DNA from: Halonotius sp046719765
GTDB lineage: Archaea; Halobacteriota; Halobacteria; Halobacteriales; Haloferacaceae
DNA length: 64,000 nt
Direction of reading: 5' to 3'
Assembly (NCBI RefSeq): GCF_046719765.1
Contig: NZ_JABEBY010000010.1
Coordinates: 1-64,000, forward strand
This document shows positions 38,739 through 47,603 of this stretch, piece after piece (the stretch's first letter is position 1; every line of letters starts with the position of its first letter). The position numbers and the translations under genes were made by a program. The notes under the pieces were generated by a model. That model saw only the letters and a program-made list of their open reading frames with translations. It did no database searches and had not been told where the DNA came from.

Positions 38739-39005
38739 ATGGGGAAGGTCGCCGCTAACATGAAGATCATGCCGCAGAGCCCGGAGATCGATCTTGATGA
38801 GCTCCAAGAACGACTTGAAGCCTCCCTCCCCGAGGGTGCCCAGATCAACGGCTTCGAGCGCGATGATGTCGCGTTCGGCCTCGTCGCCCTGCTGCCGACC
38901 GTGATCGTCGCCGACGACGCCGGTGGCACCGAGGTCGTCGAGGACGCCTTCGCCGAGGTCGAGGGCGTCGAAAGCGTCGCCGTCGAAGACGTCGGCCGGA
39001 TCTAA
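38739..39005 (+). CDS. ef1b: Translation elongation factor 1-beta
   Basis: This 88-residue nucleotide-exchange factor for aEF1A starts GKVAANMKIMPQSPEIDLDE and contains FGLVALLPTVIVADDAGGTE, both typical of archaeal aEF1B. It is co-transcribed with the zinc-finger gene two bases upstream. No anomalies. Confidence 0.95.
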   Translation: MGKVAANMKIMPQSPEIDLDELQERLEASLPEGAQINGFERDDVAFGLVALLPTVIVADDAGGTEVVEDAFAEVEGVESVAVEDVGRI

Positions 39006-39100
39006 GCCGTCGCTGTTTTGACACTCTGCGGGGTTCCAGTGGCCAGCAATACTCGCCGCTAGTGCGGTATGCCGGGGTGTGTTGCGCACATCCTGCAAAC

Positions 39101-39116
39101 TTATATATCGCTAGCG
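39101..39116 (+). promoter_or_regulatory. TATA box and overlapping palindrome before the TrmB-like gene
   Basis: TTATATAT (39101-39108) lies 29 nt before ATG 39137 and is followed at once by the perfect palindrome CGCTAGCG (39109-39116). A site between the TATA box and the transcription start is a typical place for an archaeal repressor, so autoregulation is plausible but not shown. Confidence 0.5.
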
Positions 39117-39136
39117 ACTACATCGGATGACTAAAA

Positions 39137-39541
39137 ATGGCTAACTCCCTCGCAGAAATGCTTCGATCCGATATGGAGTGCGAAGGGTTGCTTGAGTGTT
39201 TTCACGGGCTCAAGGAACTCGACAGGCGATGTTTTCAGCAACTCGTCGGCGCCGAGACGGCGGTGACGATCGATGAGCTCGCAGAGCAGGTCGATCGTGA
39301 ACGCTCGACGGTCTATCGCTCAGTCCAACGGCTGCTCAACGCCGGGCTGATCCAGAAAGAACAGATCAACTACGACCAAGGCGGCTACTATCATGTCTAC
39401 AAGCCGGCTGACCCCGAGGCGATTCGAGAGGATATGCAACGGCTGCTCAACGATTGGTATGCGGAGATCGGCCAACTGATCCAGGAGTTCGAGGACAAAT
39501 ACAGTGACGCGGCCGACACGAGTGTGCCGGCAGAATCGTAA
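39137..39541 (+). CDS. TrmB-like winged-helix transcription regulator
   Basis: This 134-residue single-domain regulator has a winged helix at about residues 28-90: ELDRRCFQQLVGAETAVTID, recognition helix VDRERSTVYRSVQRLLNAGL and wing EQINYDQGGYYHVYKP. A C-terminal helix (AIREDMQRLLNDWYAEIGQL) probably dimerises. It lacks the sugar-binding domain of full-length TrmB. The target is unknown; its own promoter contains a palindrome. Confidence 0.85.
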   Translation: MANSLAEMLRSDMECEGLLECFHGLKELDRRCFQQLVGAETAVTIDELAEQVDRERSTVYRSVQRLLNAGLIQKEQINYDQGGYYHVYKPADPEAIREDMQRLLNDWYAEIGQLIQEFEDKYSDAADTSVPAES

Positions 39542-39559
39542 TAACGCGGCTGATTCCTG

Positions 39560-40033
39560 CTACCACGTATCGAGGATCTCAACCTCGAACTCCAGTGTTC
39601 GGCCCGCCAGTTCGTGGTTGAAGTCGATCTCAACGGCGTCGTCGGTGACAGCAGTCACGTCGCCGTGGAGCCCGTTTTCGGCATGGACGTGGAGCCCCAC
39701 CTCGGGTGGCTGACCGACCATCCCCTCGAAGACCTCCGGATCGTACTCTCGAACCTTTTCCTCATCAAACTCGCCGTATCCCTCCTCAGGTGGGATCGTC
39801 AGCGTCTCGGTGTCGCCGGCTTCAAGCCCGATCACACCCTGTTCTAAGCCTTCGATGACCTCCTCGTCGCCGATCTTGAACGACAGCGAGGAGTAGTCGT
39901 CGGGATCGGCATCCTGTGCCTCAACCAAGCCGTGTTCCTCGGCGACCTCGTACCGGGAGGTGTCGAAGACGCTGCCGTCGGGGAAGCGACCGACGTACTC
40001 GATGACGACCGTATCGCCAGCCTCGATTGCCAT
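39560..40033 (-). CDS. FKBP-type peptidyl-prolyl isomerase (SlyD-like)
   Basis: This 157-residue prolyl isomerase and chaperone has the FKBP core split by an insert-in-flap domain: VIEYVGRFPDGSVFDTSRYE near residue 10, EEVIEGLEQGVIGLEAGDTE near 57, then HAENGLHGDVTAVTDDAVEIDFNHELAG. The NHELAG stretch is a SlyD-type signature. It lacks the His-rich tail of bacterial SlyD. Confidence 0.93.
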   Translation of the reverse strand: MAIEAGDTVVIEYVGRFPDGSVFDTSRYEVAEEHGLVEAQDADPDDYSSLSFKIGDEEVIEGLEQGVIGLEAGDTETLTIPPEEGYGEFDEEKVREYDPEVFEGMVGQPPEVGLHVHAENGLHGDVTAVTDDAVEIDFNHELAGRTLEFEVEILDTW

Positions 40034-40066
40034 ACCACTCGTCGGCGACGAAGGCGCATAAATCCG

Positions 40067-40972
40067 TCAGTCGTCGACCGACAGCGGCACCGAGATGTCG
40101 AGCAGGGCCGCACTGCGCTCAAACAACCGGCGTGCGGCCGCCCGGTCGCGGGCGGCAGCCGAAGGCTGGGTGGGTTCACAGTCAGCAAAGTACCGACCCG
40201 ACACCGACCCAACACGGGGGCTGACAGCCAGATAGACCGCGGTGGCCGCGCCGTCGGCCGGGGTCGGCACAAACGGAAGTCCACCAGCGAGGCTCGCAAG
40301 ATCCGACAGCGGCCCCGGCAGAAACCGCGTGAAGCCGCTGCCGGGGATCGCACCCGGATGGAACGAATTCGAGGTGATTGCGAGATCGGACTGTTCGAGT
40401 CGACGCGCTAGCTCGAAGGCAAACTGAATGTTGGCAAGCTTTGATCCCTGGTAGGCACTGAACGAGGAGTAGTTAGCGACGGAGTCGATAGCATCGAGAT
40501 CCAGCGACGCCCCGCGGTGGGCGGCCGAGGCCGTGGTGACGATCCGGGCATCATCAGCCAGCGTCGGCAACAACTCGGCGGTCAGCAGATACGGCGCGAG
40601 ATGGTTGACGTGGAAGGTGTATTCAACGCCGATGTCGGTAAGCCGGCCCGCACGGAACAGCCCGCCGGCGTTGTTGATGAGGATATCGAGGTCGTCGACC
40701 CAGTCGTCGACAGCGGTTGCCAGCGATCTGACCGCGGAGACAGCAGCAAAATCGGCTGGCTCGAAGGTCGCCTCCACACCCATCGCCTGAAGTTCCTCGA
40801 CGACCGCACGGCCGGCCGCAGCATCGCGGCCGTGTACCATTACGTCGGCACCGAGTCGCCCCAACGCGAGGGCGGTCTCACGGCCGATCCCACTGGTCGA
40901 GCCAGTGACTAACGCAGTCTGTCCCGCACAGTCAACGTCGGCGACGCCAGCCTGTTTGGCGGGCTGTGTCAT
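40067..40972 (-). CDS. Short-chain dehydrogenase/reductase
   Basis: This 301-residue SDR has the cofactor loop VTGSTSGIGRETALALGRLG near residue 19-38 and the NNAG motif ILINNAGGLFRAG near 95. Its active site is the Tyr-x-x-x-Lys pair in SAYQGSKLANIQFAFELARR near residue 179. The pattern resembles the retinol dehydrogenase/WW-oxidoreductase-like subgroup. The substrate is unknown. It overlaps the DsbA-family gene upstream by 4 bp. Confidence 0.9.
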   Translation of the reverse strand: MTQPAKQAGVADVDCAGQTALVTGSTSGIGRETALALGRLGADVMVHGRDAAAGRAVVEELQAMGVEATFEPADFAAVSAVRSLATAVDDWVDDLDILINNAGGLFRAGRLTDIGVEYTFHVNHLAPYLLTAELLPTLADDARIVTTASAAHRGASLDLDAIDSVANYSSFSAYQGSKLANIQFAFELARRLEQSDLAITSNSFHPGAIPGSGFTRFLPGPLSDLASLAGGLPFVPTPADGAATAVYLAVSPRVGSVSGRYFADCEPTQPSAAARDRAAARRLFERSAALLDISVPLSVDD

Positions 40973-41604
40973 TCCGCGCCCTCAACGAGTCGGCGGAGTT
41001 GGGCTGGCGGCACCGCCCCGCGTGCGGCGTGGCCGTCGGCGACGAACGTTGGGACGCCGGTGACGCCAGCCTGCTGGGCAGCCGTGAATGCGTCGGTGAC
41101 CGTCTCTCGATGGGCCTCGTCGTCGAGTGCGGCGGTGATCGTATCGTCGTCGATGCCAACGTTTGTTGCAAGGTCGACGAGCACATCCTCGCTTCCGATA
41201 TCGCGTCCCTCCTGCCAGAGCGCGGCGAAGATCGCCTCATCGAAGGCCAGCCACGTCTCGTAGGGGTACTCCTGGCTGACGTAGGCGGAGGCAACCTGAG
41301 CGTCGAGTGAGTCGACTTCGGTCGCCAACGCCAGTGTCATCTCAACATCGTACTCCTCTTGCAGGCGACGCACGGACTCCTTGGCCTGCTCGAAGTAGGC
41401 GTCGTCTTTGCCGTTGTCGACCGAGTGGTCGATCTCGCCGTCGGCGGTTCGCTTGCCGGCCCGGAGGTCGAAGGGCCGCCAATCGATTCGTAGCGGCTCG
41501 TCCCGGTCGGCCTGATACCGCGACAGCGACTCACGACCAAGATAACAGAACGGACAGACGTAATCCGAGTACACCGTCATCGACGCGGATGTGGCTTCGC
41601 TCAT
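40969..41604 (-). CDS. DsbA family oxidoreductase (FrnE-like)
   Basis: This 211-residue thioredoxin-fold protein has the active site VCPFC near residue 16-20 (SDYVCPFCYLGRESLSRYQA), the helical insertion typical of DsbA/FrnE, and the cis-proline loop GVTGVPTFVADGH near 180. No signal peptide is seen, so it acts in the cytoplasm. It shares a 4-bp overlap and probably a transcript with the SDR gene. Confidence 0.92.
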   Translation of the reverse strand: MSEATSASMTVYSDYVCPFCYLGRESLSRYQADRDEPLRIDWRPFDLRAGKRTADGEIDHSVDNGKDDAYFEQAKESVRRLQEEYDVEMTLALATEVDSLDAQVASAYVSQEYPYETWLAFDEAIFAALWQEGRDIGSEDVLVDLATNVGIDDDTITAALDDEAHRETVTDAFTAAQQAGVTGVPTFVADGHAARGAVPPAQLRRLVEGAE

Positions 41605-41673
41605 TACGATCTGTTGGGTCTCAGGTCACAAAAGCCGGGCGGTGGGGCGTCCCAACGAACAACGCTCTTGTAG

Positions 41674-42204
41674 GTGGCTGCGAAAGCCGCCGTCGTGCTC
41701 CGAACACTGCGTGAGTCCGGCCCGGGGCTGCTTGTCCCCGCAGCGTGGCTCGTCGTCGCCGCGGCCCACCGTGGGGTGGTCACCAGCCGATCGATCTTCA
41801 TCGCGCATCTGGTGATGGTGGCGTTTATCATGTTTTTCCTCGTGACGGGGTGGGACGAGATGAACGACCGCGCCCTCCAGGGCTGGCGTGTCATCATGGT
41901 CGTTGGCGTCGGTATCACGCTCAGTGGAATCGCCGGCTTCCTCATCGACTCGGTGGCGACACCGCTGTGGGCGATCAGTCTGGTCGGCTGGATGGTGCTC
42001 CCCGCGTTTGGGCTGTTTTACACCGGCATGGTGCTCCCGGAAGCGACGATCATCTACGTTGCCAGCGGGGCACTCTCGATCGTCGGCCCGATCATCTACC
42101 TGCTCTCGTTCCTCGTCGGGATCGACCTCATCGCCATCGCTGGGATCGGGGTGACCGCCGTCGGCCAAACGCTCGGCATCGGCGACGCCGTGTTGCGGTA
42201 TTGA
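41674..42204 (+). CDS. Polytopic membrane protein of unknown function
   Basis: This 176-residue product starts at GTG 41674. It has about five to six hydrophobic segments (such as GPGLLVPAAWLVVAAAH, FIAHLVMVAFIMFFLVTGW, VIMVVGVGITLSGIAGFLI and LWAISLVGWMVLPAFGLFYT) with few charged loops. No family is recognised. It is not close to other plus-strand genes and has no evident partner. Confidence 0.7.
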   Translation: MAAKAAVVLRTLRESGPGLLVPAAWLVVAAAHRGVVTSRSIFIAHLVMVAFIMFFLVTGWDEMNDRALQGWRVIMVVGVGITLSGIAGFLIDSVATPLWAISLVGWMVLPAFGLFYTGMVLPEATIIYVASGALSIVGPIIYLLSFLVGIDLIAIAGIGVTAVGQTLGIGDAVLRY

Positions 42205-42287
42205 CTGACGTGGTGGTTCCGTGGCTGCCGCTGCTCGAATATCAATCATCGATACGGCTGCTCGCGGAAATTGCTCGCAGCAGAACG

Positions 42288-42370
42288 CGGTGGGACTGGG
42301 ATTCGAACCCAGGAGGCCAAAGGCCACCTGCTTTCAAGGCAGGCGCAATAGTCCACTCTGCCATCCCACC
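42288..42370 (-). tRNA. tRNA-Ser (anticodon UGA)
   Basis: The minus strand folds as a complete tRNA: acceptor GGTGGGA/TCCCACC with discriminator G, D-stem GCAG/TTGC, anticodon stem CCTGC/GCAGG with loop CTTGAAA (anticodon TGA), variable arm with stem GGCC-TTT-GGCC, and T-arm CTGGG-TTCGAAT-CCCAG. The long variable arm and anticodon identify serine. No intron is present. Confidence 0.96.
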
Positions 42371-42461
42371 GCATTCGGGAGACGGCGACGGCGCGTAAAA
42401 ACGGTTCTGGTTGGCTCGACGGTTCCGTTCGAACAAGCAGTTGTGCGGAAGAAGATGTGTA

Positions 42462-42568
42462 GAAAGCCCTCGGCTCTATCGGCTCCCGGGACTCGCTGCG
42501 CTCCTCACTCGCGTTGCTCGTTGCGGTGCTTGCGTCGTCCGGGTTCGCCGATAGAGCCTCGCCCTTTC
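42462..42568. repeat. Imperfect 107-bp inverted-repeat element
   Basis: The ends GAAAGCCCTCGGCTCTATCGGC and the complement of the right end match at most of about 22 positions, with GGCTCTATCGGC perfect. Between them is a C/T-rich CTCGCTGCGCTCCTCACTCG stretch. In total this is one long hairpin. Sequences of this style recur between genes in haloarchaeal genomes, but only one copy is present here. It lies in the 392-bp gene-free interval 42373-42764; the remainder of that interval shows no gene and presumably holds the promoter of the methylthiotransferase gene. Confidence 0.6.
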
Positions 42569-42764
42569 AGTCCACCAGGAAGGTAGTTGATCGATCAGCC
42601 GACTACCTGTTTGCCTGCTTGTCTCTCAACACGACTGGTTGGCAGCCGGTGAATGGTCGCACCGGGTGGGCCGAACCATGTAACCGATTTCTGTTCCACC
42701 ACTCCGACGCCGTAACCCGGATCGTCGGCCTTTTGCTCGCCGGGGCGCAACAGGTAGTAACTGG

Positions 42765-44024
42765 ATGGCCTCCTACCACATCGAGACGTACGGCTGTACG
42801 TCAAACCGCGGCGAGAGCCGGCAGATCGAGCAGGCCCTCCGCGAGGGTGGCCACTACCCAGCAGAGGGCCCCGAAGCGGCCGACGTGGCGATCCTCAACA
42901 GCTGCACCGTCGTCGAGAAAACCGAGCGCAACATGCTCCGCCGGGCCGAGGAACTCCAAGAACAGACAGCCGATCTCATCGTCACCGGCTGTATGGCCCT
43001 CGCACAGGGCGAGGAGTTCGAGGACGCCGGCATCGACGCCCAGATCCTCCACTGGGATGAGGTGCCGGAGGCCGTACTCAACGGCGAATGCCCGAACGTC
43101 GCCCCCGATACCCAGCCCATCTTGGAAGGTGAGATCGGTATCCTCCCGATCGCCCGCGGCTGTATGAGCAACTGCTCGTACTGTATTACCAAGTTCGCCA
43201 CCGGCCGGGTTGACTCGCCGCCTGTCGCGGAAAATGTCGAAAAGGCCCGCGCGCTCGTCCACGCCGGCGCGAAAGAGATCCGGATCACCGGCCAAGACAC
43301 CGCCGTCTACGGCTGGGACGATGGCGACCGGAAGCTGCCGGAACTGCTGGATCGCATCTGCACCGAGATCGACGGCGAGTTCCGGGTCAGAGTGGGGATG
43401 GCCAACCCCGGCGGGATCCACGGCATCCACGAGGAACTCGCTGACGTGTTCGCCCGCCACGACAAGCTGTATAACTTCATCCACGCCCCCGTCCAGTCCG
43501 GCAGCGACGACGTACTGGAGGAGATGCGCCGCCAACACAGAGTCGAGAAGTTCCGCGAGGTCGTCGCCGCCTTCGACGACCGACTAGACTACTGGACGCT
43601 GTCGACGGATTTCATCGTCGGCTTCCCAACCGAGACCGACGCCGACCACGAGGCATCGATGGAACTGCTCCGGGAGATCCGCCCCGAGAAGGTCAACGTC
43701 ACCCGCTTTTCGAAGCGGCCCGGCACCGACGCCGCCGAGATGAAGGGCCTCGGCGGGACGCTCAAGAAGGAACGCTCAAAGGAGATGTCAGCCGCAAAGC
43801 GTGAGATCGTCGGCGACGTACACGCGGAGATGGTCGGGACAACGCAGGAGGTGTTGGTCGTCGAGGAGGGCACCGGCGACTCGGTAAAATGTCGGGACGG
43901 CGCGTACCGACAGATAATCGTCCAGCACGCCGACGAGTACGGGCTCCAGCCCGGCGACTTTGCGACCGTCGAGGTCACCGACCATCAGACGATGTACGCG
44001 TTCGGGCAGCCGATCTCATCGTAA
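42765..44024 (+). CDS. tRNA t6A methylthiotransferase (MtaB/CDKAL1 type)
   Basis: This radical SAM enzyme converts t6A37 to ms2t6A37 in tRNAs. The 419-residue product has an N-terminal UPF0004 domain with three cluster cysteines (ETYGCTSNRGES, LNSCTVVEKTE, VTGCMALAQGE). The radical SAM motif ARGCMSNCSYCITKFATG lies near residue 131, and a C-terminal TRAM domain (about 360-419, VLVVEEGTGDSVKCRDGAYR) follows. Length and domain order match the archaeal e-MtaB group. Confidence 0.94.
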   Translation: MASYHIETYGCTSNRGESRQIEQALREGGHYPAEGPEAADVAILNSCTVVEKTERNMLRRAEELQEQTADLIVTGCMALAQGEEFEDAGIDAQILHWDEVPEAVLNGECPNVAPDTQPILEGEIGILPIARGCMSNCSYCITKFATGRVDSPPVAENVEKARALVHAGAKEIRITGQDTAVYGWDDGDRKLPELLDRICTEIDGEFRVRVGMANPGGIHGIHEELADVFARHDKLYNFIHAPVQSGSDDVLEEMRRQHRVEKFREVVAAFDDRLDYWTLSTDFIVGFPTETDADHEASMELLREIRPEKVNVTRFSKRPGTDAAEMKGLGGTLKKERSKEMSAAKREIVGDVHAEMVGTTQEVLVVEEGTGDSVKCRDGAYRQIIVQHADEYGLQPGDFATVEVTDHQTMYAFGQPISS

Positions 44025-44047
44025 CACCACCCGGCGTCGACAACCAA

Positions 44048-44503
44048 CTACGACTCGCTGTCGCCCTCATCGAGGGTGAGGCTCTCCGTGGCGGCGTTCC
44101 GGAGCGCATCCGACCGGCCGTGGCTGGCCGGCGCGATCGCCAGCGTCGACAGCCCGTAGCTGTTGGCAACCTCCAACACCGGCTTAAAATCGGTATCACG
44201 CGAGGCGATCGCCAGCGTCTCCGCCCGCCCCTCGGTCGCAAACCGGGTGGCGTCGACCGAGAGCTTCACGTCGACATCGCCGCTGGTGACGATCACCTCA
44301 AACCCCCGGGCTTCCGCGGCCTGAATCAGCCCCGGCGTCGCGTGTTCGTCGACGTAGAGCCGGGCAGTCGCCAGCCGATCCTTGTCCGCTGTCGCCTCCC
44401 GGATATCGTCGAGATCGACATCGAACTCATCGCGCAGCATGTTCGGCCCATCAACAAACAGCGCGATGCCGTCAGTCGGCTCATCGCGCCCGAACAGATC
44501 CAT
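44048..44503 (-). CDS. NYN domain (PIN-like) protein
   Basis: This 151-residue product matches the LabA/NYN group: GIALFVDGPNMLRDEFDVDL near residues 12-31, AARGFEVIVTSGDVDVKLSV near 74, and AIASRDTDFKPVLEVANSYG near 103. The aspartates form a PIN-like nuclease site, so RNA cleavage is plausible. ATG 44503 gives the compact domain and is preferred to an upstream frame. The partner is unknown. Confidence 0.85.
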   Translation of the reverse strand: MDLFGRDEPTDGIALFVDGPNMLRDEFDVDLDDIREATADKDRLATARLYVDEHATPGLIQAAEARGFEVIVTSGDVDVKLSVDATRFATEGRAETLAIASRDTDFKPVLEVANSYGLSTLAIAPASHGRSDALRNAATESLTLDEGDSES

Positions 44504-44597
44504 ACTGACGGTCGGTCGCGGGCAACTATAGGAATACCGTTTGTCGACCGCGGCGGGCGGGCGATCGGCTCGCCCGCGGCGTACCACCGTCACTCAT

Positions 44598-44705
44598 CCG
44601 GCTGTGAGGTGTCGTCACCGAGATCAATCCGGCTGTGAGGTGTCGTCACCGAGATCAATCCGGCTGTGAGGTGTCGTCACCGAGATCAATCCGGCTGTGA
44701 GGTGT
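44598..44705. repeat. 31-bp tandem repeats running into an assembly gap
   Basis: A 31-bp unit (plus strand CCGGCTGTGAGGTGTCGTCA plus CCGAGATCAAT) begins at 44598, 44629, 44660 and 44691 and is cut by the N run; a diverged copy resumes at 44802. On the minus strand each unit reads as the end of the kinase gene (IDLGDDTSQPD followed by TGA). They are therefore tandem duplications of a gene's last codons and stop. There are no spacers, so this is not a CRISPR array. Confidence 0.9.
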
Positions 44706-44801
44706 NNNNNNNNNNNNNNNNNNNNNNNNNNNNNNNNNNNNNNNNNNNNNNNNNNNNNNNNNNNNNNNNNNNNNNNNNNNNNNNNNNNNNNNNNNNNNNN
44801 N
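44706..44801. other. Assembly gap (96 N)
   Basis: The gap falls inside the 31-bp repeat array. The flanking units are 100 bp apart in phase, which is not a multiple of 31, so the stated gap length is an estimate. The number of repeat units is unknown. Confidence 0.98.
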
Positions 44802-47485
44802 GTGTCGTCATTGAGGTCGTCGTCGATATCGACTGACGGCTGGTCTGTCGGCGACTCCATGGCCCTCGAATCGGTATCGCCAGTACGCAGCGGCACCCGA
44901 ACGCTGATCGTCGTCCCGCTGTCGCCGGTCGTCGCGCTGATCGAGCCGCCACAGGCGATCGCCAGCCAGTTGACCATCCACAGCCCGAGGCCGCTGCCGT
45001 GTCGGAGCGGATCTTCGGCCCCCTCCTCGACGACGACCAGCTCCTGCTCGGAGAGCCCCGGCCCATCGTCGGCGACCGTCAAGAGGAGGTCATCGCCGGC
45101 GACAGAGAGCGTCACCCGCACCTCGACGGCCGACGGCTGGTCGTCGTGATGGCGGATCGCGTTGTCGACCAGCTCCTCGATGATCCGGGTGACCTCACCG
45201 TCGACCCGCCGATCTGCGATCTCGCCGTCGATATCACAGACACAGCTCGCGCCATGCTCGGCGGCAGTTTCGGTGGCGGTCTCACAGAGCGTGTCGACAG
45301 ATTCCCAGGGTTGTTCGGCCGGATCATCACCCAATACGGCCTCGATCTCACGGGCGGTTTCGGCCTGGGAGTGGACGTGTTCGATCCGATCGCGGATCGT
45401 CTGGAGGGAGTCCTCGATGGCCGCCGGCAGCGCGTCCTCGCCGATCGCCTCCCGAACCCGGTCTTCCAGAAGGCCAGTTTGGCCGGTGATGACGTTGACA
45501 CTGGCCCGCAGATTGTGCCGGAGAACGCGGTTCAACACGGCAAGCCGCTGTTCGCGCAGCAGCTTGTCGGTGATATCGAACTGGACGGCGACGTAGGCCT
45601 CCGGCTCGCCCTCGTCGTTGGTGACCGGCGAGATCGTCTCCTGGAGGATATACCGGTCGCCATCCTTCGTCCGGTTGATCACCTGTTTCTCGAAGATGTC
45701 GCCGGCGGTGATGGTGTCCCACAGCTGTTCGTAATGCTGGTCGCTCATCTCGCCGGATTTGAGGATGCTGTGGGTCGAGCCGACGGCCTCGGCCGCGCTG
45801 TAGCCGGTCAGCTCCTCGAAGGCGGGGTTGACGTACTGAATCACGCCGTCGCTGTCGGTGATGCTGATGGCGACGCCGGCGTGTTTCATCGCCTCCTCGT
45901 ACTGAAGGGCTTCCTCGTGGGTTTCGATCGTCGAGACGACCTGCGGGATGCTCTCGCCGATCTCCCCGATGACCTCCCGCTCGACGGCATCGAAGCCGGT
46001 CGGCGCGGTCGTATACACCCCGAGGACGAACGCCTGCTGGGCGTCGAATCTGACCGGAACCGCCAGACACTCGGTGAGATCGTGATCAGCAGCCCGCTGG
46101 CTCCATTCGGCGGCTGTGTCGTCGACGGCAACATGGCTTGTCGAGTCGGTCGTCGCGGCATCGATCACCGGCTCCGCCGCGGGGGTGTCGTCGGCGAGCC
46201 ACTCGGCGTAATCGGTGGCCTCGCCGGCAACAACGCCAGCGACCGGCTCGGTATCGGTGTGGAACTGCCGACCGCCGGTGTCGTCGGCCGGGCCGCCATC
46301 GCCGGACAGCGAACGATCGGCGGCAGATGGATCGGCGGCGGCGACCGGCACCAGCCACACGAGGTCGTAGGCTCCCACCGCGGCCATGCGCTCGGGGACG
46401 CGTTGGATCAGCTCCCACGGTGCCGGTGATTCCAGCAGCGCGTCGGTCAGATCGCGGTTGAGCCGGACGAGCCGCTCGATCCGGGTCACCCGGGTTACAT
46501 CCTTTAGCGTAATGATCTCCTCGGCGAGAGCCGCATCGTCGATCGACGAGCGGGTGACCTCGTAGGTTCGCTGCCGACCGCCGACGGTGTAGGTGCGGTG
46601 ACCCGTCTCGCCGGGTGGGAGCGACGCCAGCCCATCATCGATCGCGGCCAGCGGTCGCCGCGGGATCGTCTCCCTGTCGAGAATCGTCGTCGCCTCGTCG
46701 TTGTAGGCGATGACCGTCGCCGAGCTATCGAGAACGAGTCCGCCGACGGCGACGCTATCGGCCAGCGTCGACAACCCCGGCGAGCTGTGGTTGGCAAACT
46801 CACTGCGGGCATACCGGAGGATGCCAACGGCAAAGACGGCGACACCGAGCGGTTCGTAGTTGATGCGCAACAGCGGCTCGACGGCCGAGGAGACGGCGTA
46901 GGGGACGAGCGACAACGCGGTCACCCCGACCAGCGCGTACAGCACCCTCGGCCGGCTGTCGCTTCGCTCGAAGGATTCAAACAGCCAGCCGAAGCCAAGG
47001 AAGGCGACCGCGTACACGATCCCGGTGACAAACCAGTGGATCGCCCCGTAGCTAAACTGAAGATACGAAAACGGTGTCGTCGCCGCTGTCGTGGTGTAAT
47101 AGAGCCCGTGGATCGGGTTGGTGATCTTGATCCCGATAACGACCGCGAGCAGGAGCACGCTGCCGATCTGAAAGGTGCGTTGCCGGTGGTAGGAGCGGCC
47201 GGTGTAGGCCGACGCGAAGGCGACCCACGCGACGATCGTCGAGAGTCCGGCGATTAACCCACCAACATGAAAGATCCGCTGGGCCACCGGCGAGGGCGTC
47301 GCCAACTGAGCGGCGGTACACAGCGACCAGAGCCCGCTCAACGCAAGCAACCCACCGAGGCCGCGGCGGATGTCGGGATGGGACAGCCGACGAACACCGA
47401 CGGTGCCGGCGAAACAGATCACCGCCGCAAGCCCGAAGGCGAGAACGTACACACCCCGAACCGAAAGAGGGTCGCTCACGACCAT
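44802..47485 (-). CDS. 7TM-PAS-GAF-PAS sensor histidine kinase (3' end in gap)
   Basis: This large membrane kinase has about seven hydrophobic segments in residues 1-225, with the FSYGAIHWFVTGIVYAVAFL stretch typical of the 7TM histidine-kinase N-domain. A PAS-like domain (about 240-330) and a GAF domain (about 340-525) follow. A second PAS domain contains GVIQYVNPAFEELTGYSA and ends VAVQFDITDKLLREQRLAVL. The phospho-acceptor helix RVLRHNLRASVNVI is near residue 655. The HATPase has ELVDNAIRHHDD, VADDGPGLSEQEL and GSGLGLWMVNWL. The last visible codons (DLNDD) align with the start of a repeat unit, so the stop probably lies just inside the gap. Confidence 0.9.
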
Positions 47486-47554
47486 ACAGTAGTGTCCGAC
47501 ACAGGTAGTAACAAAGTACCCTGTTGGGATTCCCAGTCGGTCGGAACTGGTGTG

Positions 47555-47603
47555 TGTCGTCGACGTGGCAGGTAGTCTGTCGTCGCCGACGTGGCAAGTG
47601 GTC
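47555..47603. repeat. Imperfect tandem duplication at the MATE gene 3' end
   Basis: TGTCGTCGACGTGGCAGGTAGTC (23 bp, 47555-47577) is followed by TGTCGTCGCCGACGTGGCAAGTGGTC (26 bp, 47578-47603), with a third partial start beyond. The MATE stop codon (47602-47604) overlaps the end of the second unit. Confidence 0.6.

Noticed and set aside
42221..42586. 121-residue plus-strand frame over the tRNA region
   Set aside because: It runs through the tRNA-Ser gene on the opposite strand and through the inverted-repeat element; no protein-like composition.
44598..44705. Possible CRISPR array
   Set aside because: The 31-bp units are contiguous with no spacers and encode the end of the adjacent gene.
44624..44801. 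Extension of the histidine kinase through the gap to a stop at 44624
   Set aside because: That reading passes through 96 undetermined bases of estimated length; the alignment of DLNDD with a repeat unit predicts an earlier stop inside the gap.
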